In this document: positions 1 to 8,506 of the stretch, one piece after another
Position numbering within the stretch: position 1 is the stretch's first letter
Layout: each line of letters opens with the position of its first letter
Origin: Methylovirgula sp. 4M-Z18
GTDB taxonomy: Bacteria > Pseudomonadota > Alphaproteobacteria > Rhizobiales > Beijerinckiaceae
Reading direction: 5' to 3'
DNA: 64,000 nt
NCBI RefSeq assembly: GCF_037890675.1
Contig: NZ_CP149574.1
Coordinates: 1,798,001-1,862,000 of the forward strand
Notes under the pieces: generated by a model
Databases searched by the model: none
Told to the model about the DNA's origin: nothing
The model's input: only the letters and a program-made list of their open reading frames with translations
Made by a program: the position numbers and the translations under genes

Positions 1-721
1 GGGCGACGGCCGGATGCGCAAGGTCGGCGCTTTGGAAGAGGCGCATGGCGGCACGCTCTATCTCGACGAAGTCGCCGACATGCCGAAGGAAACGCAGGGC
101 AAGATCCTGCGCGTTCTGGTCGATCAGAATTTCCAGCGCGTGGGCGGTGCGACCCGCGTGCATGTCGATGTGCGGATCATCTCGTCCTCAAGCCGCGATC
201 TTGCCGAAATGATCACCGAAGGCACGTTCCGCGAGGACCTGTTCCATCGGCTGTCGGTGGTGCCGATCCGCGTGCCCTCGCTGGCGGAGCGGCGCGAGGA
301 CGTGCCGGTGCTGATCGACTTTTTCATGGAGCAATTTGCCCTGACCTCCGGCATGGCGCGGCGGGTGATCGCCGAGGACGCGATGGCGGTGCTGCAATCC
401 CATGACTGGCCGGGCAATATCCGGCAATTGCGTAACAATGTGGAGCGGCTGCTGATCCTGGCGACGGGCGATCCAACGGTTGAGATCACTGCCGAAATGC
501 TCCCGGCCGAAATTGGTGCCCTGGTGCCGAACACGCCGACGGGGGCGGGCGGCGAGAAGCTGATGAGCCTGCCCTTGCGCGAAGCGCGGGAAGTCTTCGA
601 GCGTGAATATCTCATCGCGCAAATCAACCGTTTCAGCGGCAATATTTCGCGCACGGCCGAATTCATCGGCATGGAGCGCTCGGCCCTGCATCGGAAACTG
701 AAATCTTTGGGTGTGGACTAA
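1..721 (+). CDS. ntrX: NtrX-type sigma54 response regulator, 3' part
   Basis: C-terminal 239 codons of an NtrX-type regulator, open at the left edge of the window (codons begin at base 2). NtrX is the DNA-binding partner of the sensor kinase NtrY and acts on nitrogen- and redox-related promoters. The later part of the AAA+ sigma54-interaction domain is visible (GGTLYLDEVADMP around Walker B, FREDLFHRLSVVPIR, WPGNIRQLRN), followed by a Fis-type helix-turn-helix ending SALHRKLKSLGVD. The receiver domain and the GAFTGA loop lie outside the window. The TAA stop shares a base with the next ATG (TAATG), so the two genes are probably translationally coupled. The neighbours (aminotransferase, hfq, hflX) are the usual alphaproteobacterial order and support NtrX over other NtrC-family members. 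Confidence 0.9.
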   Translation, partial: GDGRMRKVGALEEAHGGTLYLDEVADMPKETQGKILRVLVDQNFQRVGGATRVHVDVRIISSSSRDLAEMITEGTFREDLFHRLSVVPIRVPSLAERREDVPVLIDFFMEQFALTSGMARRVIAEDAMAVLQSHDWPGNIRQLRNNVERLLILATGDPTVEITAEMLPAEIGALVPNTPTGAGGEKLMSLPLREAREVFEREYLIAQINRFSGNISRTAEFIGMERSALHRKLKSLGVD

Positions 722-1578
722 TGAGCCGTATTGCCTATGTGAATGGACGTTATTTGCCGCATGCCAGCGCCGGCGTGCATATCGAGGACCGTGGCTACCA
801 GTTCGCTGATGGGGTGTATGAAGTGTGTGAGGTGCGCGACGGCAAGCTCGTCGATGCGACCCGCCACCTGGCGCGGCTTGAGCGCTCCTTGAACGAATTG
901 CGCATCGCCAAGCCGTTGAGCGACGCGGCGTTGAAAGTGGTGTTGCGCGAAGTGGTCGCGCGCAATCGGGTGGAACACGGGCTTGTTTACATGCAAGTGA
1001 CGCGTGGCGTCGCGCCACGCGACCATGCTTTTCCGGCAAAGCCGATCCGTCCGGCCTTGGTCGTCACCGCCAAGAGTTCGCACGTGCAAAAGGCTGAATC
1101 CAATGCGGAAAAAGGCGTCGCCGTGGTCACTGTTCCGGAAACCCGCTGGGCGCGGCCGGATATCAAGACGGTCGGCCTGCTCGCCAATGTCCTGGCCCGG
1201 CAGGCGGCGCGCGATCAGGGCGCCTATGAAGCCTGGTTCGTCGATGCTGAGGGTTACGTGACCGAGGGCGCTTCCACAAATGCCTGGATTGTCACCGGCG
1301 ATGGCCATTTCGTCACCCGCCATGCCGACAATGCCATTTTGAAGGGCATTACCCGCACGACTCTGATCGATCTTTTGAAGCGGGAGGGCCTGAAACTGAT
1401 CGAGCGGCCGTTCACGCCCGACGAGGCGAAGACCGCGCGCGAGGCCTTCATCACCTCGGCGACGTCGATCGTGTTGCCCGTGGTTTCGGTCGATGGCGTG
1501 CCGATCGGCAACGGTCATCCCGGGTCGCTGGCAACGAAACTGCGCGCAACCTTTCACGAGATCGCCGAAATCTCCTGA
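721..1578 (+). CDS. dat: D-amino-acid aminotransferase (class IV PLP fold)
   Basis: A 285-residue fold-type IV aminotransferase, the usual length for the family. It probably interconverts D-alanine and other D-amino acids with their 2-oxo acids in the cytosol. The PLP lysine is likely Lys149 in RPDIKTVGLLANVLARQ, and the conserved EGASTN loop (Glu182) is present. The start codon overlaps the ntrX stop by one base. The position between ntrX and hfq is conserved in alphaproteobacteria, where the gene is annotated as D-alanine or D-amino-acid aminotransferase. A branched-chain aminotransferase or aminodeoxychorismate lyase role cannot be fully excluded from sequence alone. Confidence 0.85.
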   Translation: MSRIAYVNGRYLPHASAGVHIEDRGYQFADGVYEVCEVRDGKLVDATRHLARLERSLNELRIAKPLSDAALKVVLREVVARNRVEHGLVYMQVTRGVAPRDHAFPAKPIRPALVVTAKSSHVQKAESNAEKGVAVVTVPETRWARPDIKTVGLLANVLARQAARDQGAYEAWFVDAEGYVTEGASTNAWIVTGDGHFVTRHADNAILKGITRTTLIDLLKREGLKLIERPFTPDEAKTAREAFITSATSIVLPVVSVDGVPIGNGHPGSLATKLRATFHEIAEIS

Positions 1579-1595
1579 AATAAGCGGTAAATTCG

Positions 1596-1624
1596 TTGGC
1601 GGGGCCGCAAATGTTTTATATAGT
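1596..1624 (+). promoter_or_regulatory. Probable sigma70-type promoter of hfq
   Basis: TTGGCG (1596-1601) and TATAGT (1619-1624) are separated by exactly 17 bases, in the 95-base gap between dat and hfq. Transcription would start near 1631, giving a leader of about 45 bases. This suggests hfq can be transcribed separately from ntrX-dat. The call rests on pattern match only. Confidence 0.5.
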
Positions 1625-1676
1625 CCTGCTTTCGATAGGCTGACTCTAATATACCTGAAATATACGGAAACTGGTG

Positions 1677-1925
1677 ATGGCTGCTGAAAAAGCGCAAAAT
1701 CTTCAAGATGCTTTCCTCAATTACGTGCGGAAAGAGAAAATCATACTCACGATTTTTCTCGTCAACGGCGTGAAATTGCAGGGGGTTGTAACATGGTTTG
1801 ATAATTTCTGCGTCCTGCTCCGGCGCGACGGGCATTCGCAGCTTGTTTATAAACATGCCATTTCCACCATCATGCCCGGTCAGCCGATCCGGCTGTTCGA
1901 GTCGGATGACGGCGACGCCGGCTGA
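1677..1925 (+). CDS. hfq: RNA chaperone Hfq
   Basis: An 82-residue Sm-like RNA-binding protein that forms hexameric rings and helps small RNAs pair with target mRNAs. It carries the family core: [14 protein letters not shown], then the Sm1 stretch [17 protein letters not shown] and the Sm2 motif YKHAIS, with a short acidic tail [12 protein letters not shown] lies directly before the chosen ATG (1674) and could also serve as start; family N-termini (M-A-E-x-A-Q-N-L-Q) favour ATG 1677, with GGAAACTG upstream as ribosome binding site. It is followed after 24 bases by hflX, the classic hfq-hflX pair. Confidence 0.97.
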   Translation: MAAEKAQNLQDAFLNYVRKEKIILTIFLVNGVKLQGVVTWFDNFCVLLRRDGHSQLVYKHAISTIMPGQPIRLFESDDGDAG

Positions 1926-1949
1926 GCGGTGGCCATTTGAGGAAATAGA

Positions 1950-3344
1950 TTGAGCGATATGATACCTCAAAGCGGCGCTGGCTGGACTCCTCTGGCCGAT
2001 GCTGAGGGGCTTGTCGCGCAGCACACCCGGGCGCTTGTCGTCGGACCTTATCTCGACGAGCGCAAGCGCAGAGTGGGAAACGGACAACCACCGGCCGCCG
2101 GCCGGTCGCCGGAAGCGCGGCTCGACGAGGCAGTGGGCCTGGCGGCCGCGATCGACCTCAATGTCGTTGGCGCGAATCTCGCCATGCTCGCTGAACTGCG
2201 TCCCGCCACCTACCTCGGCAAAGGCAAGGTCGATGAGGTCGCGTCTCGCGTTAAGGACGAGGATGTCGGTCTGGTGATGATGGACTGCGGTCTGTCCCCG
2301 GTGCAGCAGCGCAATCTGGAAAAGGCCTTCGGCGCCAAGGTGATCGACCGGACGGGTCTCATTCTCGAGATCTTCGGCCGCCGGGCGCGCACGCGTGAGG
2401 GCGCGCTCCAGGTCGAGCTTGCGCATCTTACCTATCAAAAATCGCGACTGGTGCGGTCTTGGACCCACTTGGAACGTCAGCGCGGCGGTTTCGGCTTCCT
2501 CGGCGGTCCGGGTGAAACCCAGATCGAGACCGACCGGCGGCTCATTCAAGAGCGCATGGTCCGCATCGAGCGCGAATTGGAGCAGGTGAAGAAAACCCGC
2601 GGCCTGCACCGTAAGTCGCGCAAGGATGTGCCTTATCCGATCGTGGCGTTGGTCGGCTACACCAATGCCGGGAAATCAACCCTGTTCAACCGCCTGACCA
2701 AGGCCGAGGTCCTGGCGCAGGACATGCTGTTTGCGACCCTTGATCCGACCTTGCGGGCGCTGCAATTGCCGCACGGCGGCAAGGTGATCCTGTCCGACAC
2801 GGTGGGTTTCATTTCCGATCTGCCGACAATGCTCGTGTCCGCCTTCCGCGCGACGCTGGAGGAGGTGATTGCGGCCGATGTCATTCTGCATGTGCGCGAC
2901 ATTGCGCATGAGGATGCCGAGGCGCAGGGGGCCGATGTCGAGGCGATCCTCACCAGCCTTGGGGTCGATCCGCACGACAATCGCCGGTTGATCGAAGTGT
3001 GGAACAAGCTCGATCTGTTGGAGCCCGAACCGCGCCAGGCTCTGCTCAACACCGCGCAGCGCCGCCCGGCGGGCAGCCGTCCGGTGGCGGTTTCGGCCCT
3101 GACCGGCGAGGGCACGGATGCGCTGTTGGCCGCGATCGAGGATCGCCTTGCGATCGGCCGCGTCGTGCTCGACCTGATCCTTGCGCCGACGGACGGCGCA
3201 GGTCTGCACTGGCTGTATGAGAACGGCGAGATCATGGCACGCCGGACCGGCGAGGATGGCGCCATCAATTTAACGATTCGCATTGCGCCGGAGCGGCTCG
3301 ACCACGTAAAAGGTCGCTTTCCCGGGGCCGAAGTGCACGCTTGA
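1950..3344 (+). CDS. hflX: Ribosome-associated GTPase HflX
   Basis: A 464-residue GTPase of the Obg-HflX family, which rescues stalled ribosomes by splitting 70S particles. The N-terminal HflX domain contains ATYLGKGKVDEV. A linker follows with GGFGFLGGPGETQIETDRR, then the G domain with P-loop GYTNAGKST (236-244), switch motif DTVGFI (283-288) and NKLDL (base-specificity motif). The listed start is TTG; an in-frame ATG three codons later (1959) is an alternative. AGGAAATAGA upstream includes a plausible ribosome binding site. It lies 24 bases after hfq, so co-transcription is likely. Confidence 0.95.
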   Translation: MSDMIPQSGAGWTPLADAEGLVAQHTRALVVGPYLDERKRRVGNGQPPAAGRSPEARLDEAVGLAAAIDLNVVGANLAMLAELRPATYLGKGKVDEVASRVKDEDVGLVMMDCGLSPVQQRNLEKAFGAKVIDRTGLILEIFGRRARTREGALQVELAHLTYQKSRLVRSWTHLERQRGGFGFLGGPGETQIETDRRLIQERMVRIERELEQVKKTRGLHRKSRKDVPYPIVALVGYTNAGKSTLFNRLTKAEVLAQDMLFATLDPTLRALQLPHGGKVILSDTVGFISDLPTMLVSAFRATLEEVIAADVILHVRDIAHEDAEAQGADVEAILTSLGVDPHDNRRLIEVWNKLDLLEPEPRQALLNTAQRRPAGSRPVAVSALTGEGTDALLAAIEDRLAIGRVVLDLILAPTDGAGLHWLYENGEIMARRTGEDGAINLTIRIAPERLDHVKGRFPGAEVHA

Positions 3345-3401
3345 CGCGCCTCGCCCGTCCTCCAATTACTCCGGCAGATAGATGCAGGTGCAAGACACGC
3401 C

Positions 3402-4034
3402 ATGAGCTATGCGGTAAAAGAAATATTCCTGACCTTGCAGGGCGAGGGCGCCCATGTCGGGCGCCCGGCGGTGTTCTGCCGCTTTGCCGGCTGCAACCTG
3501 TGGTCCGGCCGCGAGGAGGACCGCGCCAGCGCCCAATGCACGTTCTGCGACACGGATTTCGTCGGCATGGATGGCACCAAAGGTGCGCGCTACGCTGATG
3601 CCGAGGCCTTGGCCGCCGCTATCGCCGAGGAATGGACGGCAGGGCGCGCCGAGAGGTTTTGCGTGCTGACCGGTGGCGAACCTTTGTTGCAGGTGGATGC
3701 CGCTTTGATCGACGCACTGCACCGCAAGGGCTTTGAAATCGCTGTTGAAACGAACGGTACAGTCGAGCCGCCGCGCGGCCTCGACTGGCTCTGTGTCAGC
3801 CCGAAAGCCGCCGATCCGCTGAAGATCCGCAGCGGCCACGAATTGAAACTCGTCTATCCGCAACCGGAGGCCATGCCCGAACGGTTCGAGGATCTGGCGT
3901 TCCAACGTTTCTCGCTGCAGCCGATGGATGGCCCCGATGTCGAAGAGAACACGGCCAAAGCCATCGCCTATTGCCTTGCCCATCCGCAATGGCGGCTCAG
4001 CGTCCAGACCCATAAGAGGATCGGAATCCGATGA
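3402..4034 (+). CDS. queE: 7-carboxy-7-deazaguanine synthase (radical SAM)
   Basis: A 210-residue radical SAM enzyme that converts 6-carboxytetrahydropterin to 7-carboxy-7-deazaguanine on the way to queuosine in tRNA. The N-terminal motif FLTLQGEGAHVGRPAVFCRF is typical of QueE. The [4Fe-4S] cysteines are Cys31, Cys46 and Cys49, giving the CX14CX2C spacing known for the proteobacterial form instead of the canonical CX3CX2C. The SAM-binding GGEP motif (LTGGEPLLQ) follows. The stop overlaps the queD start (ATGA), so the two consecutive pathway enzymes are translationally coupled. Confidence 0.93.
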   Translation: MSYAVKEIFLTLQGEGAHVGRPAVFCRFAGCNLWSGREEDRASAQCTFCDTDFVGMDGTKGARYADAEALAAAIAEEWTAGRAERFCVLTGGEPLLQVDAALIDALHRKGFEIAVETNGTVEPPRGLDWLCVSPKAADPLKIRSGHELKLVYPQPEAMPERFEDLAFQRFSLQPMDGPDVEENTAKAIAYCLAHPQWRLSVQTHKRIGIR

Positions 4035-4387
4035 AGATCACGCAAGGCTTCACTTTCGAGGCGGCGCATCAGTTGCCGAAAGTGCCCCAGACCCACCGCT
4101 GTTACCGCATGCACGGCCATTCCTACCGCGTCGAGGTGTGCCTCGAGGGGCCGGTCGATCCGGAAACCGGTTTCGTCGTCGATTTCTTTGAGGTCGAGGC
4201 GGCCTTCGATCCGCTCCTGCGGCGGCTTGATCATTATTGCCTGAATGACATCGCGGGCTTGGAAAATCCCACCGCCGAGAATATTGCCGTGTGGATTTGG
4301 GAGAGGACCAAGCCGTTGCTGCCGTTGCTGCAGAAAATCACGGTCTATGAGACGCCGCATAGCTGGGCGGAATATCAGGGCGTGTGA
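4031..4387 (+). CDS. queD: 6-carboxy-5,6,7,8-tetrahydropterin synthase
   Basis: A 118-residue member of the PTPS/QueD family, which makes 6-carboxytetrahydropterin from dihydroneopterin triphosphate and so feeds QueE. The zinc ligands appear as His13 (FEAAHQL), His28 and His30 (MHGHSYRVEV); Cys24 is in the catalytic position. The C-terminal ENPTAENIAVWIW and VYETPHSWAEY motifs are family hallmarks. It overlaps queE by four bases. QueC and QueF are not in the window. Confidence 0.93.
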   Translation: MKITQGFTFEAAHQLPKVPQTHRCYRMHGHSYRVEVCLEGPVDPETGFVVDFFEVEAAFDPLLRRLDHYCLNDIAGLENPTAENIAVWIWERTKPLLPLLQKITVYETPHSWAEYQGV

Positions 4388-4796
4388 CGAAATTTGCTGG
4401 GAAGCGGTTGCGCTTGCGGCCGCCGACGCACAGACTGGCGACTGTTTCCGGCACGTGAATTGCCTCAAGCGGCGTACCACCACGATCGTAACGGCACGCT
4501 CCGTTGCCGGAGACGGTCATCGTATCGTTATCCACTGCAAAAATTTTAGAATCCGTACTGAAGCGAAAGTGATTATATTTGGAAAGGAGAGCGAATACAT
4601 CCTTTTCGAAATGAAAAGCCCAAGCCGCCGATCGTAACGTGTGCCCGCCCGTTTTTTGCTTTCGGGCGTGTTGCCGAGGGCATGGGCGTTACTGCGGAAG
4701 TGTCGGAGATTTGCATCATAAACACGATATGATAGCGATAGTTTGCTTGTGTACTTTTTTGAAATGCTTGTGATCCAATCGGGAAGGGAGATCGAC
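4388..4796. other. Intergenic region between queD and the peptide transporter
   Basis: 409 bases without a convincing gene. A 130-codon open frame crossing 4245-4637 has no family resemblance, runs through the end of queD in another frame, and lacks a ribosome binding site. The only structure seen is a weak 6-base stem CGCCCG/CGGGCG around 4650-4672 with a T-rich loop. The right end carries the ribosome binding site GGGAAGGGAG (4781-4790) for the next gene. The promoter of the transporter operon must lie here, but no clear -35/-10 pair is visible. Confidence 0.5.
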
Positions 4797-6389
4797 ATGC
4801 GTGCTTTCAGGAGCCAACTCCGCGCCGTTTTGCTGGCGTCGACCGTATGGGGCGCCTTGGCGCTGCCTGCCGCGGCAGAGACCGTGCTTTATAAAGGGAA
4901 TGGCGGAGAGCCCCAAACGCTCGATCCTGCGCATACGTCGATCAATGTCGAGCGCTTCGTTCTTGCCGATCTCGACGAAGGCCTGACCGTCTACGATGCT
5001 TACGGCAAGGTCATCCCGGGAGCTGCCGAAAGCTGGACCATCTCGCCGGACGCCACGGTCTATACGTTCAAGATCCGCGACAATGCCAAATGGTCGAACG
5101 GCGAGCCGGTGACGGCTGAGGATTTCGCGTTCACGCTGGGCCGCGTCGTCGATCCCAAAGAGGCGTCGGGCTACGCCAATATCCTTTATCCGATCAAGAA
5201 TGCCGAAGCGATCAACACCGGCAAGCTTCCCCTCGACCAGCTTGGCGTGAAGGCGATCGACGCAAAGACGCTTCAGATCACGCTTGAGCGGCCGACACCT
5301 TATCTTCTCGAATTGCTCACCCACAATGCCGTGCTGCCCGTCAACAAGAAGTTGGTCGAACAGTACAAGACCGATTTCGTCAAACCCGGAACATTGGTGT
5401 CGAACGGCGCCTATATGTTGACCGAGAACGTCGCCAACGATCACATCACCATGGTCAAGAACCCCAATTATTGGGATGCCGCCAATGTGAAGATCGATAA
5501 GGTCGTCTCCTATCCGACAGAAGACAATGCCGCGCAGGTGCGCCGCTTCATGGCGGGCGAATTCGATGTGAACTACAATTTCCAGGCCGATCAGCTCAAA
5601 TTCCTGCGCGAAAAGCTTGGTGATCAGGTACATGTCTCGCAGTCGCTCTCGACTTATTACTACGTCTTTGACGTCCGCAAGCCGCCCTTCGACGACGTGC
5701 GCGTGCGTGAGGCACTGTCGATGGCAGTCGATCGCGACTTCCTGTCGGAGAAGATCTACAACGGCGCGCAATTGCCGACTTACAGCATCGTGCCCGAAGG
5801 CATTCACGGTTACACGCCGGCCAAGTTCGACTACGCGGACATGTCGCAACTCGACCGCGAGGATAAGGCTGTCGAGCTCTTGAAGGAGGCGGGCTATGGC
5901 AAGGGCGGCAAACCGCTGAAGATCGAGATTCGCTACAACACGAATGAAAACCACAAGAAGGTGGCGACAGCCATTGCCGACATGTGGAAAGCCGTGGGCG
6001 CCGACGTCTCCATCCTCAATTCCGACGTCAAGACCCATTATGCTTATATCCAGGATGGCGGATCATATGATGCTGCGCGCGTCGGCTGGGTGGCCGACTA
6101 TGCCGATCCTGAGAATTTCCTCTTCCTGCTCGCCAGCAACACCAAGAGTCTCAACTGGTCGCATTATTCCAACCCCGCGTATGATGACTTGATGGCGAAA
6201 TCCTATGCCGAGCGCGATCCGGAAAAGCGCATGCAGATTCTGCACGACGCGGAAGCTCTCGGACTGAAGGACGGGGCCATGGCGCCGCTGATGACCTTCG
6301 CCGATTTCTGGCTGGTCTCGAACAAGATCAAGGGCTGGCATGACAATGCGGTCAACAGCCATCTCACACGCTTCCTCAGCAAGGAATAA
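4797..6389 (+). CDS. oppA: Oligopeptide-type ABC transporter, periplasmic binding protein
   Basis: A 530-residue SBP family 5 protein that captures peptides in the periplasm. The chosen ATG follows GGGAAGGGAG at good distance and opens a signal peptide (MRAFRSQLRAVLLAS...ALPAAAE); an upstream in-frame ATG at 4743 would bury that signal. The N-terminal lobe begins NGGEPQTLDPAHTS, which is OppA/MppA-like, and SWTISPDATVYTFKIRDNAKW and WSNGEPVTAEDF match the family signature. It heads an operon with two permeases and a double ATPase. Peptide transport follows from family; the exact ligand (dipeptide, oligopeptide or murein peptide) is not determinable. Confidence 0.88.
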   Translation: MRAFRSQLRAVLLASTVWGALALPAAAETVLYKGNGGEPQTLDPAHTSINVERFVLADLDEGLTVYDAYGKVIPGAAESWTISPDATVYTFKIRDNAKWSNGEPVTAEDFAFTLGRVVDPKEASGYANILYPIKNAEAINTGKLPLDQLGVKAIDAKTLQITLERPTPYLLELLTHNAVLPVNKKLVEQYKTDFVKPGTLVSNGAYMLTENVANDHITMVKNPNYWDAANVKIDKVVSYPTEDNAAQVRRFMAGEFDVNYNFQADQLKFLREKLGDQVHVSQSLSTYYYVFDVRKPPFDDVRVREALSMAVDRDFLSEKIYNGAQLPTYSIVPEGIHGYTPAKFDYADMSQLDREDKAVELLKEAGYGKGGKPLKIEIRYNTNENHKKVATAIADMWKAVGADVSILNSDVKTHYAYIQDGGSYDAARVGWVADYADPENFLFLLASNTKSLNWSHYSNPAYDDLMAKSYAERDPEKRMQILHDAEALGLKDGAMAPLMTFADFWLVSNKIKGWHDNAVNSHLTRFLSKE

Positions 6390-6398
6390 CGAGAATCG

Positions 6399-6441
6399 GA
6401 GCGGGGGCGCGCAGCTCGCAAGAGCTTCCGCGAACCCGCTC
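6399..6441 (+). other. Intergenic hairpin between binding protein and permease genes
   Basis: Outer stem GAGCGGG (6399-6405) with CCCGCTC (6435-6441) encloses an inner stem AGCTC/GAGCT (6413-6426) closed by a GCAA tetraloop. No T-tract follows, so it is not a full terminator. It lies just behind the oppA stop and before the oppB ribosome binding site. Such structures in transporter operons often protect the upstream binding-protein message from 3' decay or cause partial termination; this role is inferred. Confidence 0.55.
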
Positions 6442-6461
6442 ACTCCTTGGGGGATCGTTCC

Positions 6462-7385
6462 ATGTTTCGCTTTGTCCTGCGCCGGTTCTTGAGCGCGGTA
6501 CCGACGCTCTTCGTCGTCATCACCGTCTCGTTCTTCCTGATGCGCTTCGCGCCTGGCGGGCCCTTCAACATGGAGCGGCCGCTGCCGCCGCAAATTATGG
6601 AAAACATGCAGCGCGCCTATCATCTCGATGATCCGCTCTGGCTGCAATATCTGCATTATATCAGTAATGTGGTGCAGGGCGATTTTGGCCCGAGCTACAT
6701 CTACCGCGACTTCACGATCATCCAGTTGATGAAACAGAGTTTGCCCTATTCGCTGACATTGGGCTCGCTTGCTTTGTCGATCGCGGTCTTCGGCGGACTC
6801 GCGCTCGGCACGATCGCGGCGTTGCGCCAGAATTCGCTGATCGATGTTGCGGTGATGAGCCTTGCCAATATCGGCATCACCATTCCGAATTTCGTTGTGG
6901 GTCCGGTGCTGGCGCTGATTTTCGCGGTCATCCTTGGGTGGCTGCCGGCCGGCGGCTGGGGGGATGGGTCGCCGCGTTTCCTCGTCATGCCGATGATTGC
7001 GCTCGCCTTGCCTGAAATGGCCGTGTTCGCCAGGCTCATGCGCGGCTCCATGCTCGAGGCGCTGCGCGCCGATCATATGCGGACGGCGCGGGCCTATGGT
7101 CTACCGGGAAGAGTGCTTGTCTTCACCCATGCGATGCGGGCGGGTTTGTTGCCCTGTGTTACCTATCTCGCGCCGGCCGCGGCGCAATTGCTGACCGGCT
7201 CGGTCGTTGTCGAAACCATCTTCGGCATTCCGGGTGTCGGACGTTATTTCGTCCAGAGCGCGCTTGACCGCGATTACACGTTGGTGATGGCCACGGTGGT
7301 CCTGGTGTCGGTCTTCATCGTCGTCTTCAACTTGATCGTCGATCTTGTCTACGCGCTGCTCGATCCGAGGGTGCGCTATGACTGA
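6462..7385 (+). CDS. oppB: Oligopeptide ABC transporter permease, OppB type
   Basis: A 307-residue inner-membrane permease with the OppB N-terminus MFRFVLRRFLSAVPTLFVVITVSFFL and the characteristic FAPGGPF segment, about six membrane segments and an EAA loop around AFGLPGR-like residues (RTARAYGLPGRVLVFTHAMR). ATG 6462 is chosen because TTGGGGGA lies just upstream and the protein then opens with the usual MFR-R-F pattern. It overlaps the next permease gene by eight bases, so production of the two halves of the channel is coupled. Confidence 0.92.
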   Translation: MFRFVLRRFLSAVPTLFVVITVSFFLMRFAPGGPFNMERPLPPQIMENMQRAYHLDDPLWLQYLHYISNVVQGDFGPSYIYRDFTIIQLMKQSLPYSLTLGSLALSIAVFGGLALGTIAALRQNSLIDVAVMSLANIGITIPNFVVGPVLALIFAVILGWLPAGGWGDGSPRFLVMPMIALALPEMAVFARLMRGSMLEALRADHMRTARAYGLPGRVLVFTHAMRAGLLPCVTYLAPAAAQLLTGSVVVETIFGIPGVGRYFVQSALDRDYTLVMATVVLVSVFIVVFNLIVDLVYALLDPRVRYD

Positions 7386-8505
7386 TGCAACCTTCACGCC
7401 CCAAGGGGAAATCGGCAAGAGCCGCAGCCTGCTGCAACTCGCGATGCTGCGCCTACGGCGCAATGTCGCGGCGATGGTAAGTATCGTGGTTTTTGCCGCG
7501 ATCGCGTTGTTTTGTATTTTCGGGCCGCTGATCGCGCCACACGGCTACGATCAAGTCTTCCAATCCTATGTCAACGTACCGCCGAGCCTGTCGCCTTATC
7601 CGGAGGACGATACGCTCAAGGGTGCCATGGCGACTGTTGCCGAACAGGCAAGAGTCAGACTCGATTCCTTTGAAATATCGAGCCAGGATTTCACGGCGAC
7701 CCTTTCCGCCGACAAAAAAATCGATCCACGCGTCACCCGCTATATTGATCGCATCAACGAGTTCGAGGACGCCAAAGTGGCGGAGACGCGGAATGACGGC
7801 CAGGTCGTGGTGGTGAGGGGCCACGTCAACCGGCAATATTTTCTGCTCGGCACGGACGCGAACGGCCGCGACATGCTCACCCGCATCATGGTCGGCGGCC
7901 AGGTCTCTCTTCTCGTCGGCCTGCTCGCCAGTCTCGTGAGCCTTGTGATCGGCGTGACCTATGGCGCCATCTCGGGCTTCGCCGGCGGGCGCACCGACAA
8001 TGTCATGATGCGTATCGTCGAAATCCTCTATTCCTTGCCTTTCACCTTCCTCGTTATTTTGCTCGTCGTGTTCTTCGGGCGGAATTTCGTGCTGATCTTT
8101 GTGGCGATCGGCGCGATCGAGTGGCTCGACATGGCGCGTATCGTGCGTGGCCAGACTCTGTCGCTCAAGCGCCGTGAATTCGTGGCCGCGGCCCAGGCCA
8201 TGGGCCTCGGGGATTGGGGTGTGATCCGCCAGCATATCATCCCCAATACGATCGGGCCGGTGGTGATTTTCCTGACCGTGCGTGTGCCGCGCGTTATTCT
8301 GCTCGAGAGCTTTCTTTCGTTCCTTGGCCTTGGCGTGCAGGAACCTTTGACAAGTTGGGGAGCGTTGATTGCGGTTGGCGCCGGCTCGATGCAGGCGTCG
8401 CCCTGGCTGCTGATCTATCCGGCCATTCTCTTTGTCGTCACGCTGTTCTGCCTCAATTTCATCGGCGACGGTCTGCGTGACGCCCTCGATCCGAAGGACC
8501 GCTAA
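7378..8505 (+). CDS. oppC: Oligopeptide ABC transporter permease, OppC type
   Basis: A 375-residue permease with an N-terminal membrane segment around residues 30-55, then a long soluble stretch (about residues 60-155), and five further membrane helices. The large periplasmic loop between helix 1 and the core is a known OppC feature. The motif FLLGTDANGRDMLTRIMVGG begins the core, and the EAA loop reads EFVAAAQAMGLGDWGVIRQHIIPN. The start codon lies inside the end of oppB. The stop is one base from the next start (TAACATG). Confidence 0.92.
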   Translation: MTDATFTPQGEIGKSRSLLQLAMLRLRRNVAAMVSIVVFAAIALFCIFGPLIAPHGYDQVFQSYVNVPPSLSPYPEDDTLKGAMATVAEQARVRLDSFEISSQDFTATLSADKKIDPRVTRYIDRINEFEDAKVAETRNDGQVVVVRGHVNRQYFLLGTDANGRDMLTRIMVGGQVSLLVGLLASLVSLVIGVTYGAISGFAGGRTDNVMMRIVEILYSLPFTFLVILLVVFFGRNFVLIFVAIGAIEWLDMARIVRGQTLSLKRREFVAAAQAMGLGDWGVIRQHIIPNTIGPVVIFLTVRVPRVILLESFLSFLGLGVQEPLTSWGALIAVGAGSMQASPWLLIYPAILFVVTLFCLNFIGDGLRDALDPKDR

Positions 8506-8506
8506 C

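Noticed and set aside
4245-4637. A 130-codon plus-strand frame downstream of queD
   Set aside because: It begins inside queD in another frame, resembles nothing and lacks a ribosome binding site.
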